Positions 6,595 through 14,176 of a stretch of 32,010 nucleotides of DNA are shown in pieces. The stretch covers positions 1-32,010 of the forward strand of contig JBBDWK010000045.1 in the NCBI GenBank assembly GCA_040902885.1, written 5' to 3'. The position numbers and the translations under genes are program-made. How positions within the stretch are numbered: the stretch's first letter is position 1; each line of letters starts with the position of its first letter. This stretch comes from JBBDWK01 sp040902885 (GTDB lineage Bacteria > Acidobacteriota > Terriglobia > Bryobacterales > Bryobacteraceae). The notes beneath the pieces are model-generated. The model did not search any database. It was not told the origin of the DNA and worked only from the letters and a program-made list of their open reading frames with translations.

Positions 6595-8127
6595 CTATAC
6601 GCGCGCCGGCACGGCTTCGCGGACTGCCGGCATGCGGTCGACGAATCCAGCTTTGGTGCGCCTTAGTTCGGCAATCGTGGCGGCGCGGAGTCGCCTTAGG
6701 GTCGATTGGTGTTCCGGCTTAATGGCGAGATTATTCAACTCATCGGGATCGGCGCGCAGATCGTAAAGCTCCTCGAGATCGTTAATTAGAGGCCGAATAT
6801 ACTTGATGTGCCTTTCGCGCAGCATGACATACCAGGGCACGTCTCCGTGGAACGCTTCCTGTCCTCGCGGAATGACGTTGGTGTCGGAGCCGAATTTCCG
6901 GCCCGTGGCGGCGAGCATCATCGGGTGCGGCCAATCCGCATTCGGATTTCTGATTAAGGGCGAGAGGTCGCGGCCGTGCATTTCCCAGGGTGTCTTGAGG
7001 CCTGCAAAATGGAACATCGTCGGAGCCAGATCGACTCCACCGACCGGAACATCGCAGACGCGTCCCTGCGGAATACGGCCCGGCATCGAGAAGATCAGAG
7101 GCGACCGGATATTGGCATCGTAAGGCGCGATCTTGGTGCCTCGGAACCCATGCTGTCCGAACGCCAGGCCCTGGTCGGAGGTGAAGATGACCACCGTATT
7201 TTTCTGCTGCCCGGTCTCCTCAAGCACGGCCATCAGACGGCCAACGGCTTCATCGAGCGCGAATACACCTTGATGATATTGCCGCACCCAGGAGGTCAGC
7301 CCGCGGCCGCCCGCCATGGGCGTACCGTCGGGGCCTTTCTGCCAATGCTCGACCTTCTGCGCCCAATCGGGTTTGCCCGGCCTCGGAGGGAAGATGTCGG
7401 CCGGGGTGTCGAAGTCGATGCCGCTTAGCTCATTTTTGTGGCGCTCGGCCGGAGTATACGGGCCATGCACGGCCCCGTAGCAGAGCCAAAGATACCACGG
7501 CTTTTCCTTGTCCCGGCCGTTACCCCGCATGAAGTCCGCCGCCCAATCCGTGTATTGATCGGTAGAATACCGCTTGAGAACTTCCGTCTTGCCCCCGTGG
7601 TAAGTGATGGGTTGATCGTAGTAGTAGTGAGTGCTGGTCTCGGTGTATTTGGGCCGGTTCCAGACGAGTTGAAAATCCCAGTCGCGGCCATAGCCCGTAT
7701 CCGTTCCGGTGTGCCATTTGCCGATCTGCGCCGTGGTGTACCCGTTGGCCCGGAATGCCTTCGGCCAGAAGGGGCACTTTTGCGGATCGTAGACGCAGCC
7801 TGGATAGGGCCCTTCCATGCGCATCGACTCCACCCCGAATTGATGATGCCCGGTGAGTATGGTCGCGCGGGATGGCATGCACCACGCGCCGTTGTAAGCA
7901 GCCGTGAAGCGCACGCCTTGTGTGGCGAGCCTGTCGATGTTCGGCGTTTTGACCCACGGGTATGCTTCCGGATAGCAGCTGATCGTCCGGTGGGAGTGGT
8001 CGTCGGTGTAGATGAAAAGAATATTCGGCCGGTCGGGAGTGGCCGCTCCCTGCGCCCTCTTCGCCGCCGCCGAAAGGGCCAGCAAACCGAGCGCTTCTCT
8101 GCGAGTCTGTCCTTTACGATGTTCCAC
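6595..8127 (-). CDS. Tat-exported sulfatase (arylsulfatase family, formylglycine type)
   Basis: A 510-residue sulfatase that would hydrolyse a sulfate ester in the periplasm. The start is GTG at 8127, supported by GGAGG (8137-8133) five bases upstream. The N-terminus has a twin-arginine-type leader (QTRREALGLLALSAAA). Metal ligands are in NILFIYTDDH (Asp42-Asp43), and the maturation motif CMPSR is at 83-87 followed by ATILTGHH, so Cys83 should become formylglycine. VVIFTSDQGLAFGQHG supplies the later metal/substrate residues, with Gln in place of the more frequent Asn. The C-terminal ELYDLRADPDELNNLA is the usual sulfatase tail. It sits alone and convergent with the HEPN gene, divergent from the Nudix gene. 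The natural substrate cannot be named; carbohydrate sulfate is likely in this context. Confidence 0.93.
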   Translation of the reverse strand: MEHRKGQTRREALGLLALSAAAKRAQGAATPDRPNILFIYTDDHSHRTISCYPEAYPWVKTPNIDRLATQGVRFTAAYNGAWCMPSRATILTGHHQFGVESMRMEGPYPGCVYDPQKCPFWPKAFRANGYTTAQIGKWHTGTDTGYGRDWDFQLVWNRPKYTETSTHYYYDQPITYHGGKTEVLKRYSTDQYTDWAADFMRGNGRDKEKPWYLWLCYGAVHGPYTPAERHKNELSGIDFDTPADIFPPRPGKPDWAQKVEHWQKGPDGTPMAGGRGLTSWVRQYHQGVFALDEAVGRLMAVLEETGQQKNTVVIFTSDQGLAFGQHGFRGTKIAPYDANIRSPLIFSMPGRIPQGRVCDVPVGGVDLAPTMFHFAGLKTPWEMHGRDLSPLIRNPNADWPHPMMLAATGRKFGSDTNVIPRGQEAFHGDVPWYVMLRERHIKYIRPLINDLEELYDLRADPDELNNLAIKPEHQSTLRRLRAATIAELRRTKAGFVDRMPAVREAVPARV

Positions 8128-8132
8128 AAGCG

Positions 8133-8162
8133 CCTCCAGTATAAAGTCCGGTGGGTATTTTA
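8133..8162 (-). promoter_or_regulatory. Possible -10 box and ribosome-binding site of the sulfatase gene
   Basis: Minus-strand TAAAAT (8162-8157, five of six to TATAAT) lies upstream of GGAGG (8137-8133), which sits five bases before the GTG at 8127 and decides that start. A second candidate, TATACT (8143-8138), is too close to the ribosome-binding site to produce a transcript that contains it. No clear -35 was found. Confidence 0.4.
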
Positions 8163-8233
8163 TCAGGAACTCACGACTTTCCGCTCTCGTCGACTGATGC
8201 GAGTCCCAGTTTTCGCGGCAATAGGAGATGGTA

Positions 8234-8716
8234 ATGGCAAAGCGTAGCGCTGGTCTGTTGCTGTTCAGACGGAGAAACGGCGGGCTTGAAGTCTTCCTCG
8301 TCCATCCAGGCGGGCCTTTCTGGGCGAAAAAGGATCTGGGCGCCTGGTCAATTCCGAAGGGTGAGTACTCAGAGGGTGAAGACCCATTAACGGCTGCGCG
8401 CCGGGAGTTCGAGGAGGAGACCGGGATAGCTCCGGAGGGTGAACTGATTCAGTTGACGGACATCAAGCAGCCAAGCGGAAAGATCGTCAGAGCGTGGGCG
8501 CTAGAGGGCGACTGTGATGCCTCCACTGTGCGCAGTAACATGTTCTCGATGGAGTGGCCTCCAAAATCAGGGAAGATGCGCGAGTTCCCGGAAATTGATC
8601 GTGGGGAATGGTTTTCGATTGAGGTTGCGCGGACGAAGATCCTTAAGGGCCAGATGGGCTTCCTGGATGAACTTGCCTCCAAGCTGGGTTACCGCTACGA
8701 CGCGCCAGCTCTGTAA
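8234..8716 (+). CDS. Nudix hydrolase
   Basis: A 160-residue protein with an intact Nudix box, GX5EX7REUXEEXGU, seen as GEYSEGEDPLTAARREFEEE followed by TGI (about residues 43-65). It would cleave a nucleoside diphosphate linked to another group using Mg2+ bound by the box glutamates. AGLLLFRR at the N-terminus and AWSIPKGE before the box match the subfamily that resembles diadenosine-polyphosphate hydrolases and NTP pyrophosphatases; the substrate is not determined. Two in-frame ATGs are available, at 8228 and 8234. AGGAG at 8223-8227 leaves six bases to the second and none to the first, so 8234 was chosen. The gene stands between a divergent sulfatase and the restriction-modification genes, and may be housekeeping rather than part of the defence system. 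Confidence 0.9.
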   Translation: MAKRSAGLLLFRRRNGGLEVFLVHPGGPFWAKKDLGAWSIPKGEYSEGEDPLTAARREFEEETGIAPEGELIQLTDIKQPSGKIVRAWALEGDCDASTVRSNMFSMEWPPKSGKMREFPEIDRGEWFSIEVARTKILKGQMGFLDELASKLGYRYDAPAL

Positions 8717-8794
8717 CGACGCGCCGCGTTGAACGCCTTCGGGCCAATGAGGTACTATGAGACGCTCCAACTATAAGAGGGCTTGCCTTGGCGG

Positions 8795-10414
8795 ATGGGC
8801 TTTGGGGATGAATTGAAAAGCGCAGTCGAAAATGGAGCTTCGCGCGGTATCCTGGATTTTTCAATTGAACTCGAACGTGAGTATGAAGCCCGGACGAGTG
8901 TAGCCGCCCGCAAAGAGAAGGGCCAATTCTTCACGCCCCCTCCGGTGTGCCGGTTCATGGCAGGTCTCTTCAACCGGGACTTCCCAGACGCCTTCCGGCT
9001 TCTCGATCCCGGTGCCGGGGTTGGTTCCTTGTCGGCCGCAGTCTGCGAGAGAATCTCGTCTCTACGCTCGCCGCGAAGGTTACAGATTCACCTCTTCGAG
9101 AACGATACGACAGTGCTTCCATATTTGGAACGGAACCTGGAGCATTGTTGCGAGTCTCTCAAACAGGCAGGACACAACCTCACATATCGGATTCACGAGA
9201 AGGATTTTATTCTCGACGCGGCCGAGCCTCTGTTTTCGCCACCGTCGCTGTTTGCGGACCCCGATCGGTTGAACGACTTCGACGGCGTGATTATGAATCC
9301 TCCCTACTTCAAGTTGAGCAAGGATTCTTCGTACGCGCGAATCATGGACGACGTCGTCCACGGGCAACCCAACATCTACGCCTTCTTCCTAGCCGCCGGA
9401 GCGGAGATGCTCCGGCCCGGCGGCCAACTCATCGCCATTACGCCCCGCAGCTTCTGCAACGGACTGTACTTTAGAGACTTCCGGCGCTGGTTTCTGCAGC
9501 GGATGGCTCTCAATCACATTCATCTATTTGAGTCGCGAACGGGCACGTTCAGGGATGTTCTGCAGGAGAGCCTCATTACAGCATCCCATCGCCTCGGCGA
9601 ACCGTCTGCCTCGGTCACGATTACAACGAGTTTCGCCGCCAACCCCGGTAAAGGCTCTTGCCGGACTCTTCCAACCTCTCTCGTAGTCGACGATAGCTGT
9701 GGTCAACTGACGGTAAGGATCCCGGCGAGCGAAGAGGATTCTGAAATAGCTCGAATCGTCGAATGCTGGCCGGCACGCTTCAGCAGTTTGGGCCTGAGAG
9801 TTTCCACGGGTCCCGTGGTGATGTTCAGAGCAACCGAGTTTCTTGCGAATCAGCCCCACGATGAAGGCACGGTGCCTTTGTTATCCGTATTCAACGTTAA
9901 GCCATTCGAAACGGTGTGGCCCGTGCCGCACAAAAAGCAGCCGCCTTCATTCAAGGTGTGCGCCGAATCGCTACGTCTCCTGCTACCCGCGCGGAATTAT
10001 GTCTTACTGAGAAGGTTCAGCGCAAAAGAGGAGCGCCGGCGGCTCACAGCCAGCTGTCTGTTGTCCACTTCTCTCAATCAACCGTTCGTCGCACTGGAAA
10101 ATCATTTGAACTACGTCTACCACGCCGAGCGTGAGCTTGCCGTCGATGAGGTTTATGGATTGGCGGCTCTCTTCAACTCCGCACTGTTCGACAGGTATTT
10201 CCGAACCTTCAGCGGCAACACACAAGTGAATGCCACCGAACTCCGGATGATGAAATTCCCCGACCTTTCCAGAATAGCCAGCATCGGAAATCGCATTCGA
10301 GCGCTTCGGGTCTTCGATCCCGACGCAGTAGAGGTCATTGTGCTGGCTGAACTGGGAATACACGAAAGACTGAGAGATCATTTACTTGAAGGAACGCTCT
10401 TTAGCCAGATCTAG
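8795..10414 (+). CDS. BsuBI/PstI-type DNA adenine-N6 methyltransferase (modification subunit)
   Basis: The 539-residue protein has an N6-adenine methyltransferase core: KGQFFTPPPVCRFMAG near residues 42-57, motif I LDPGAGVGSL near 70-79 for SAM binding, and motif IV NPPY near 168-171 for catalysis. The C-terminal half is the target-recognition region, ending with an NTQVNATELRMMKFP block typical of type II N6-adenine enzymes. By homology to the BsuBI/PstI system it would methylate the adenine of CTGCAG and protect the host from the nuclease encoded three bases downstream. The start is chosen as ATG 8795; an in-frame TTG at 8783 would add four residues, and neither has an ideally spaced Shine-Dalgarno (AAGAGGG at 8775-8781). 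Codon use and composition look less GC-rich than in the neighbouring metabolic genes, as expected for a transferred R-M system. Confidence 0.92.
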   Translation: MGFGDELKSAVENGASRGILDFSIELEREYEARTSVAARKEKGQFFTPPPVCRFMAGLFNRDFPDAFRLLDPGAGVGSLSAAVCERISSLRSPRRLQIHLFENDTTVLPYLERNLEHCCESLKQAGHNLTYRIHEKDFILDAAEPLFSPPSLFADPDRLNDFDGVIMNPPYFKLSKDSSYARIMDDVVHGQPNIYAFFLAAGAEMLRPGGQLIAITPRSFCNGLYFRDFRRWFLQRMALNHIHLFESRTGTFRDVLQESLITASHRLGEPSASVTITTSFAANPGKGSCRTLPTSLVVDDSCGQLTVRIPASEEDSEIARIVECWPARFSSLGLRVSTGPVVMFRATEFLANQPHDEGTVPLLSVFNVKPFETVWPVPHKKQPPSFKVCAESLRLLLPARNYVLLRRFSAKEERRRLTASCLLSTSLNQPFVALENHLNYVYHAERELAVDEVYGLAALFNSALFDRYFRTFSGNTQVNATELRMMKFPDLSRIASIGNRIRALRVFDPDAVEVIVLAELGIHERLRDHLLEGTLFSQI

Positions 10415-10417
10415 ACC

Positions 10418-11362
10418 GTGCCGAAAATCGAAGATGCCATAGAAATTCTGAAAGCCCTTGGTCTGCCGAAAGCTCAGCATAACAAGCGTTCCGCCCTCAC
10501 GCTGCTTGCGTTAGCGAATCTCAGCGAGGGCTCTTCCTGGAATCAAAGTGAGCGTCCGTTGCTCCGCACGTACGACATCATGCAATTTATGCGGCGTCAA
10601 TATGGAAGGGACTACGCGCCGAACTCACGCGAAACCATCCGGCGCCAGACGTTGCATCAGTTGGAGCAAGCGCGAATCACGGATCGCAATCCAGATGATC
10701 CCAAGCGAGCAACAAATAGCGGTAAAACTGTCTATTGCCTTACAAAGGAGGCAAGAAAGGTTCTTGTCCGATTCGGGAGCGATGAGTTCGATAAGGCCTG
10801 CGCTGAGTTCATCCGCAAATTCGGCTCTTTGAAAGAGGCATACGGCCGCCGAAGAGAGGGAATCAAATTGCCCCTGAAGCTGGCCGATGGCTCGCCGGTT
10901 TTCCTCTCGCCAGGCGCCCACAATCAGCTACAGATCGTCGTGGTTGAGGAGTTCGCCACTCGTTTCGCTCCCGGCTCTACCCTGCTTTATCTCGGGGATA
11001 CTGCAGCGAAGCCTGTCGTATGTGATGCTGAAGGTTTAGCGGCTCTCAAGGTTCCCGTTACCGAACACGGCAAGCTACCTGACGTCATCCTCCATTGCCA
11101 AGAGAAAAACTGGCTTTTCCTTATCGAGGCCGTCACTTCCCACGGCCCCGTTTCTCCTAAACGCCACAAGGAGATTGAGGCTACGCTCAAAGAATGCCCG
11201 GCCGATCGGATTTACGTAACAGCCTTCCTGGACTTAAAAACATTTCGGAAGTACGCAGGCGACATCGCTTGGGAAACGGAGGTGTGGATCGCCGAGTCGC
11301 CGGATCACATGATCCACTTTAACGGGCCGAAATTCCTCGGGCCGTACAGGCCACATTCATAG
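10418..11362 (+). CDS. BsuBI/PstI family type II restriction endonuclease
   Basis: A 314-residue endonuclease. The N-terminal 150 residues form a helix-rich domain (ALTLLALANL, ETIRRQTLHQLEQARI) used for DNA contacts. The C-terminal half is the BsuBI/PstI nuclease domain, with SPGAHNQLQIVVVEEFATRF near 164-183, YLGDTAAK near 191-198 and the active site LPDVIL (Pro221-Asp222) plus FLIEAV (Glu237). SHGPVSPKRHKEIE and WETEVWIAESPDHMIHFNG complete the pattern. Relatives cut CTGCA/G. Translation begins at GTG 10418, three bases after the methyltransferase stop, so both proteins come from one transcript with the methyltransferase first. No C (controller) gene is visible. All signature residues are present and the frame is intact, so the system looks functional. 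Confidence 0.93.
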   Translation: MPKIEDAIEILKALGLPKAQHNKRSALTLLALANLSEGSSWNQSERPLLRTYDIMQFMRRQYGRDYAPNSRETIRRQTLHQLEQARITDRNPDDPKRATNSGKTVYCLTKEARKVLVRFGSDEFDKACAEFIRKFGSLKEAYGRRREGIKLPLKLADGSPVFLSPGAHNQLQIVVVEEFATRFAPGSTLLYLGDTAAKPVVCDAEGLAALKVPVTEHGKLPDVILHCQEKNWLFLIEAVTSHGPVSPKRHKEIEATLKECPADRIYVTAFLDLKTFRKYAGDIAWETEVWIAESPDHMIHFNGPKFLGPYRPHS

Positions 11363-11386
11363 TCGAGGGATCCAATCCCCGCGCGT

Positions 11387-11392
11387 TACACT
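11387..11392 (+). promoter_or_regulatory. TACACT -10 element placing transcription start at the amidase ATG
   Basis: TACACT (11387-11392, four of six to TATAAT with the key TA...T positions) is followed by GAAAAC and the ATG at 11399. A start site seven bases after the box would coincide with the ATG, implying a leaderless mRNA. No Shine-Dalgarno and no clear -35 are present. The same GTTACACTGAA string recurs before the gene at 15727. Confidence 0.4.
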
Positions 11393-11398
11393 GAAAAC

Positions 11399-12802
11399 AT
11401 GCCCCTCCGTTCGTCGTTGTGTCTCATGGCGTCACTCGTGCGCGAGCGCCAGGTTTCGCCCGTCGAACTGGTCGAGGCGCACCTCCGCCAGATTGAAAAG
11501 TACAATCCGGCGTTGAACGCTTTCGTGCGAATCGAGGCCGATTCCGCCCTGGCGTCGGCCCGGAAAGCGGAACTGGCGATGTTGCGCGGTGAGACTCCCG
11601 GCCTCCTTCATGGCGTTCCCCTCACTGTTAAAGACAGTTTCGACATGGAGGGGCTGCCCACTCTGTGCGGCAGCCGTTTTCGTTCGGCCCACCGGGCGGC
11701 GGCCGATTCTACCGCGGTGGCGCGGCTGCGCGCGGCCGGCGCGGTGATCTTAGGCAAAACCAACTGTCCCGAGTTTCTCAACAGTTACGAAACAGACAAT
11801 CATTTGACCGGGCGCACCAACAATCCCTGGGACCTGGAGCGCACGGCGGGCGGTTCGAGCGGCGGTGAGTCGGCGGCGATTGCGTCATACTGCTCGGCGG
11901 GCGGCATTGGCAGCGACGGCGGCGGCTCCATACGGATTCCCGCGCACTTCTGCGGCATCGCGGGGCTGAAGCCCACGCCAGGCAGGGTTTCCGCGGCGGG
12001 TCACTACCCGGAAATCTGCCACCCGGGCGGCCTGCTCGGCGTGGGCGGTCCCATGGCGAGGACCGCCAAGGATGTCCGGCTCCTGTTCGCCGCTCTTGCC
12101 GGTTATGACGATCAGGACCCATTCTCCGCGCCCGTCAATCTGCGCGCTCCGATAGTGGATGGACTGCACATTGGAGTGATGGAGCAGTTCTACAAAGTTC
12201 CTGTGGCGGAGCCGGTGCGCGAGGCCGTGCGGAAAGCGGCGCAGGTGGCCGAGGACGTAGGCTTTTCCACTGATGCCTTCGAGCCCCGTAACCTGGAACG
12301 CGCACCCAACCTGTGGTGGTTTTTCTTCGGGCAACTGCCCGCGCCCTCTACACGTCAATTGATTCAAGGCCGCGAAGAAGACGCGCACTGGTCCTGCACC
12401 GAATTCCTGTATAGCGCCCTCGATCAGCCGAAACCTACGGTGGAGCAGGTGGTTGGGAACCTCGCCATTCGCGACAAGATGCGAGCCGACCTGCTGCGGC
12501 AGATGGAGCACACGCCGGTCATCCTGATGCCCGCTTGCGGCGTGCCGGCCTTCCGGCATCGCGAGCGCCGGTGGCCGGTGAATGGAAAGTCCATTGGATT
12601 GTTCGAGGCCATGATGCCCTCAACGCCGTTCAACCTGCTGGGCATGCCCGCATTGGTGATTCCCTTCGGCATGTCGGACGGACTTCCGGTCGGAGTCCAG
12701 CTTGTGGGCCGGCCATACGAAGAGGAACTGCTGCTGGAGATCGCGGTGCGCCTGGAAGAGGCGCGCGGTCCGTTTCCCGGCCCCCCGGCCTGCCTGAATT
12801 AG
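11399..12802 (+). CDS. Amidase (amidase-signature family hydrolase)
   Basis: A 467-residue amidase-signature enzyme. The Ser-cisSer-Lys triad can be placed: Lys78 in LTVKDSFD, Ser153 in GGSSGGESAA and the nucleophile Ser177 in SDGGGSIRIP. The 75- and 24-residue spacings equal those of characterised amidases. The glycine-rich signature continues through FCGIAGLKPTPGRVS. Such enzymes hydrolyse a range of carboxamides to acid and ammonia in the cytoplasm; no signal peptide is seen. It is not GatA, because the glutaminase partner GatB is absent and the C-terminal region (LVGRPYEEELLLEIA) matches general amidases and fatty-acid-amide-hydrolase relatives. The gene stands alone between the R-M system and the peptidase pair. 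Substrate unknown. Confidence 0.92.
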   Translation: MPLRSSLCLMASLVRERQVSPVELVEAHLRQIEKYNPALNAFVRIEADSALASARKAELAMLRGETPGLLHGVPLTVKDSFDMEGLPTLCGSRFRSAHRAAADSTAVARLRAAGAVILGKTNCPEFLNSYETDNHLTGRTNNPWDLERTAGGSSGGESAAIASYCSAGGIGSDGGGSIRIPAHFCGIAGLKPTPGRVSAAGHYPEICHPGGLLGVGGPMARTAKDVRLLFAALAGYDDQDPFSAPVNLRAPIVDGLHIGVMEQFYKVPVAEPVREAVRKAAQVAEDVGFSTDAFEPRNLERAPNLWWFFFGQLPAPSTRQLIQGREEDAHWSCTEFLYSALDQPKPTVEQVVGNLAIRDKMRADLLRQMEHTPVILMPACGVPAFRHRERRWPVNGKSIGLFEAMMPSTPFNLLGMPALVIPFGMSDGLPVGVQLVGRPYEEELLLEIAVRLEEARGPFPGPPACLN

Positions 12803-12826
12803 ATGTAAAAACGCCGAGAGGTAAAA

Positions 12827-14176
12827 ATGCTTGTGAAATTTCCACCGTTACTCCTGAGCCTGGCGCTGTTGTGCGCCACGCTGTCCGCGACTCCCGCGCC
12901 GGCCGGCAAGATCTTTCCTTACCCGTACACGCACGACGACTTACCGAACGGCTTGCGGCTGGTGACAATACCAACCGATTCGCCCAACATCGTGGCGGTT
13001 TATATCGTCGTGCAGACCGGCTCGCGGAACGAGGTGGAGCCTGGCAAGACGGGGTTCGCACACCTGTTCGAGCACATGATGTTCCGCGGAACCGAGGCCT
13101 ATCCGCCCAGCCGATTCGAAGCCGAGCTGAAGCGCATGGGCGCGGCCTCGAACGCCTATACGACGGACGATCACACCGCCTACCACACGGTCTTCTCGAA
13201 AGAAGATCTGGAGGCGCTGCTGAAGATGGAGGCCGACCGGTTTCAGAACCTGAAGTACACCGAGGATGTCTTCAAGACCGAGGCGCTGGCCGTTCTGGGG
13301 GAATACAACAAGAACGCGTCGAATCCGGTCCGGAAGATTCTCGAGGTGCTGCGCGGAAAGGCCTTCAAGAATCACACCTACCGCCACACGACCATGGGCT
13401 TCATCGAAGACGTGAAGAACATGCCGCAGCAATATCAGTACAGCTTGCAGTTCTTCGACCGCTACTACCGGCCCGAATATACGACCATCATCGTGGCGGG
13501 CGATGTGCATCGGGATCATACCCGCGCGCTGGTTGAGAAGTATTGGGGCGGCTGGAAGCGCGGCTCGCACAAAGCGGCGGTTCCGGCCGAGCCGCCTCAG
13601 AAAGAGCCGGCCGTGGCGCGCATCGACTGGCCGAATCCTACTCTCCCCTGGGTAACGGTGGCCTTTCGCGGTCCCGCCTACAGCGACACTGAAAAGGACA
13701 TGGCCGCTCTGGATGCCATTTCATTTCTTGGATTTTCGGAAAACTCGGAACTGTACCAGCGGCTGGTGATTCGCGAACAGAAGGTGGATACGCTTTCCGC
13801 GTCGAATGCGGACCATGTGGACCCGTATCTGTTCGCCGTGATGACCCGCGTGAAAAAGGAATCCGATATGGAGCCGGTGCGCGATGAGATCCTGGCAACG
13901 CTGGCCGGATTCGCGGAAAAGCCGGTGCCGGCGTACCGTCTGGAGAAGGTGAAGCGCCATCTGCGCTCCCAGTTCAGCCTCGGCATGGACAATACGGCAG
14001 CCATGGCCGCCAACGTAGCGCATTACGTTTCTTTGCGCCGCACGCCGGAAACCATCAACCGACTCTACGATCAGTATGCGAATCTCAATCCGGAAGACAT
14101 TCAGAAGGTAGCGCGCAAGTATTTCGTCGAGAGCGGGCGGACCATTGTCACGCTGACGGGAGGTAAGGGCCGATGA
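12827..14176 (+). CDS. M16 family zinc peptidase (active subunit), exported
   Basis: A 449-residue pitrilysin-family metallopeptidase. Residues 1-26 are a signal peptide (LLLSLALLCATLSATPAPA), so it acts in the periplasm or at the outer membrane. The inverted zinc motif HLFEH is at 79-83 and the third zinc ligand Glu159 in GEYNKNAS follows at 75 residues' distance, within the family's 74-76 range. Glu82 is the catalytic base. The first M16 domain (PF00675) is followed by the inactive-type domain PF05193 (EYTTIIVAGDV onward). It overlaps the next gene by ATGA at 14173-14176, and the two products probably form a heterodimer that encloses peptides of limited length. A GAGAGG precedes the ATG by a short gap. 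Substrate is not evident; processing of exported peptides is the usual role. Confidence 0.93.
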   Translation: MLVKFPPLLLSLALLCATLSATPAPAGKIFPYPYTHDDLPNGLRLVTIPTDSPNIVAVYIVVQTGSRNEVEPGKTGFAHLFEHMMFRGTEAYPPSRFEAELKRMGAASNAYTTDDHTAYHTVFSKEDLEALLKMEADRFQNLKYTEDVFKTEALAVLGEYNKNASNPVRKILEVLRGKAFKNHTYRHTTMGFIEDVKNMPQQYQYSLQFFDRYYRPEYTTIIVAGDVHRDHTRALVEKYWGGWKRGSHKAAVPAEPPQKEPAVARIDWPNPTLPWVTVAFRGPAYSDTEKDMAALDAISFLGFSENSELYQRLVIREQKVDTLSASNADHVDPYLFAVMTRVKKESDMEPVRDEILATLAGFAEKPVPAYRLEKVKRHLRSQFSLGMDNTAAMAANVAHYVSLRRTPETINRLYDQYANLNPEDIQKVARKYFVESGRTIVTLTGGKGR

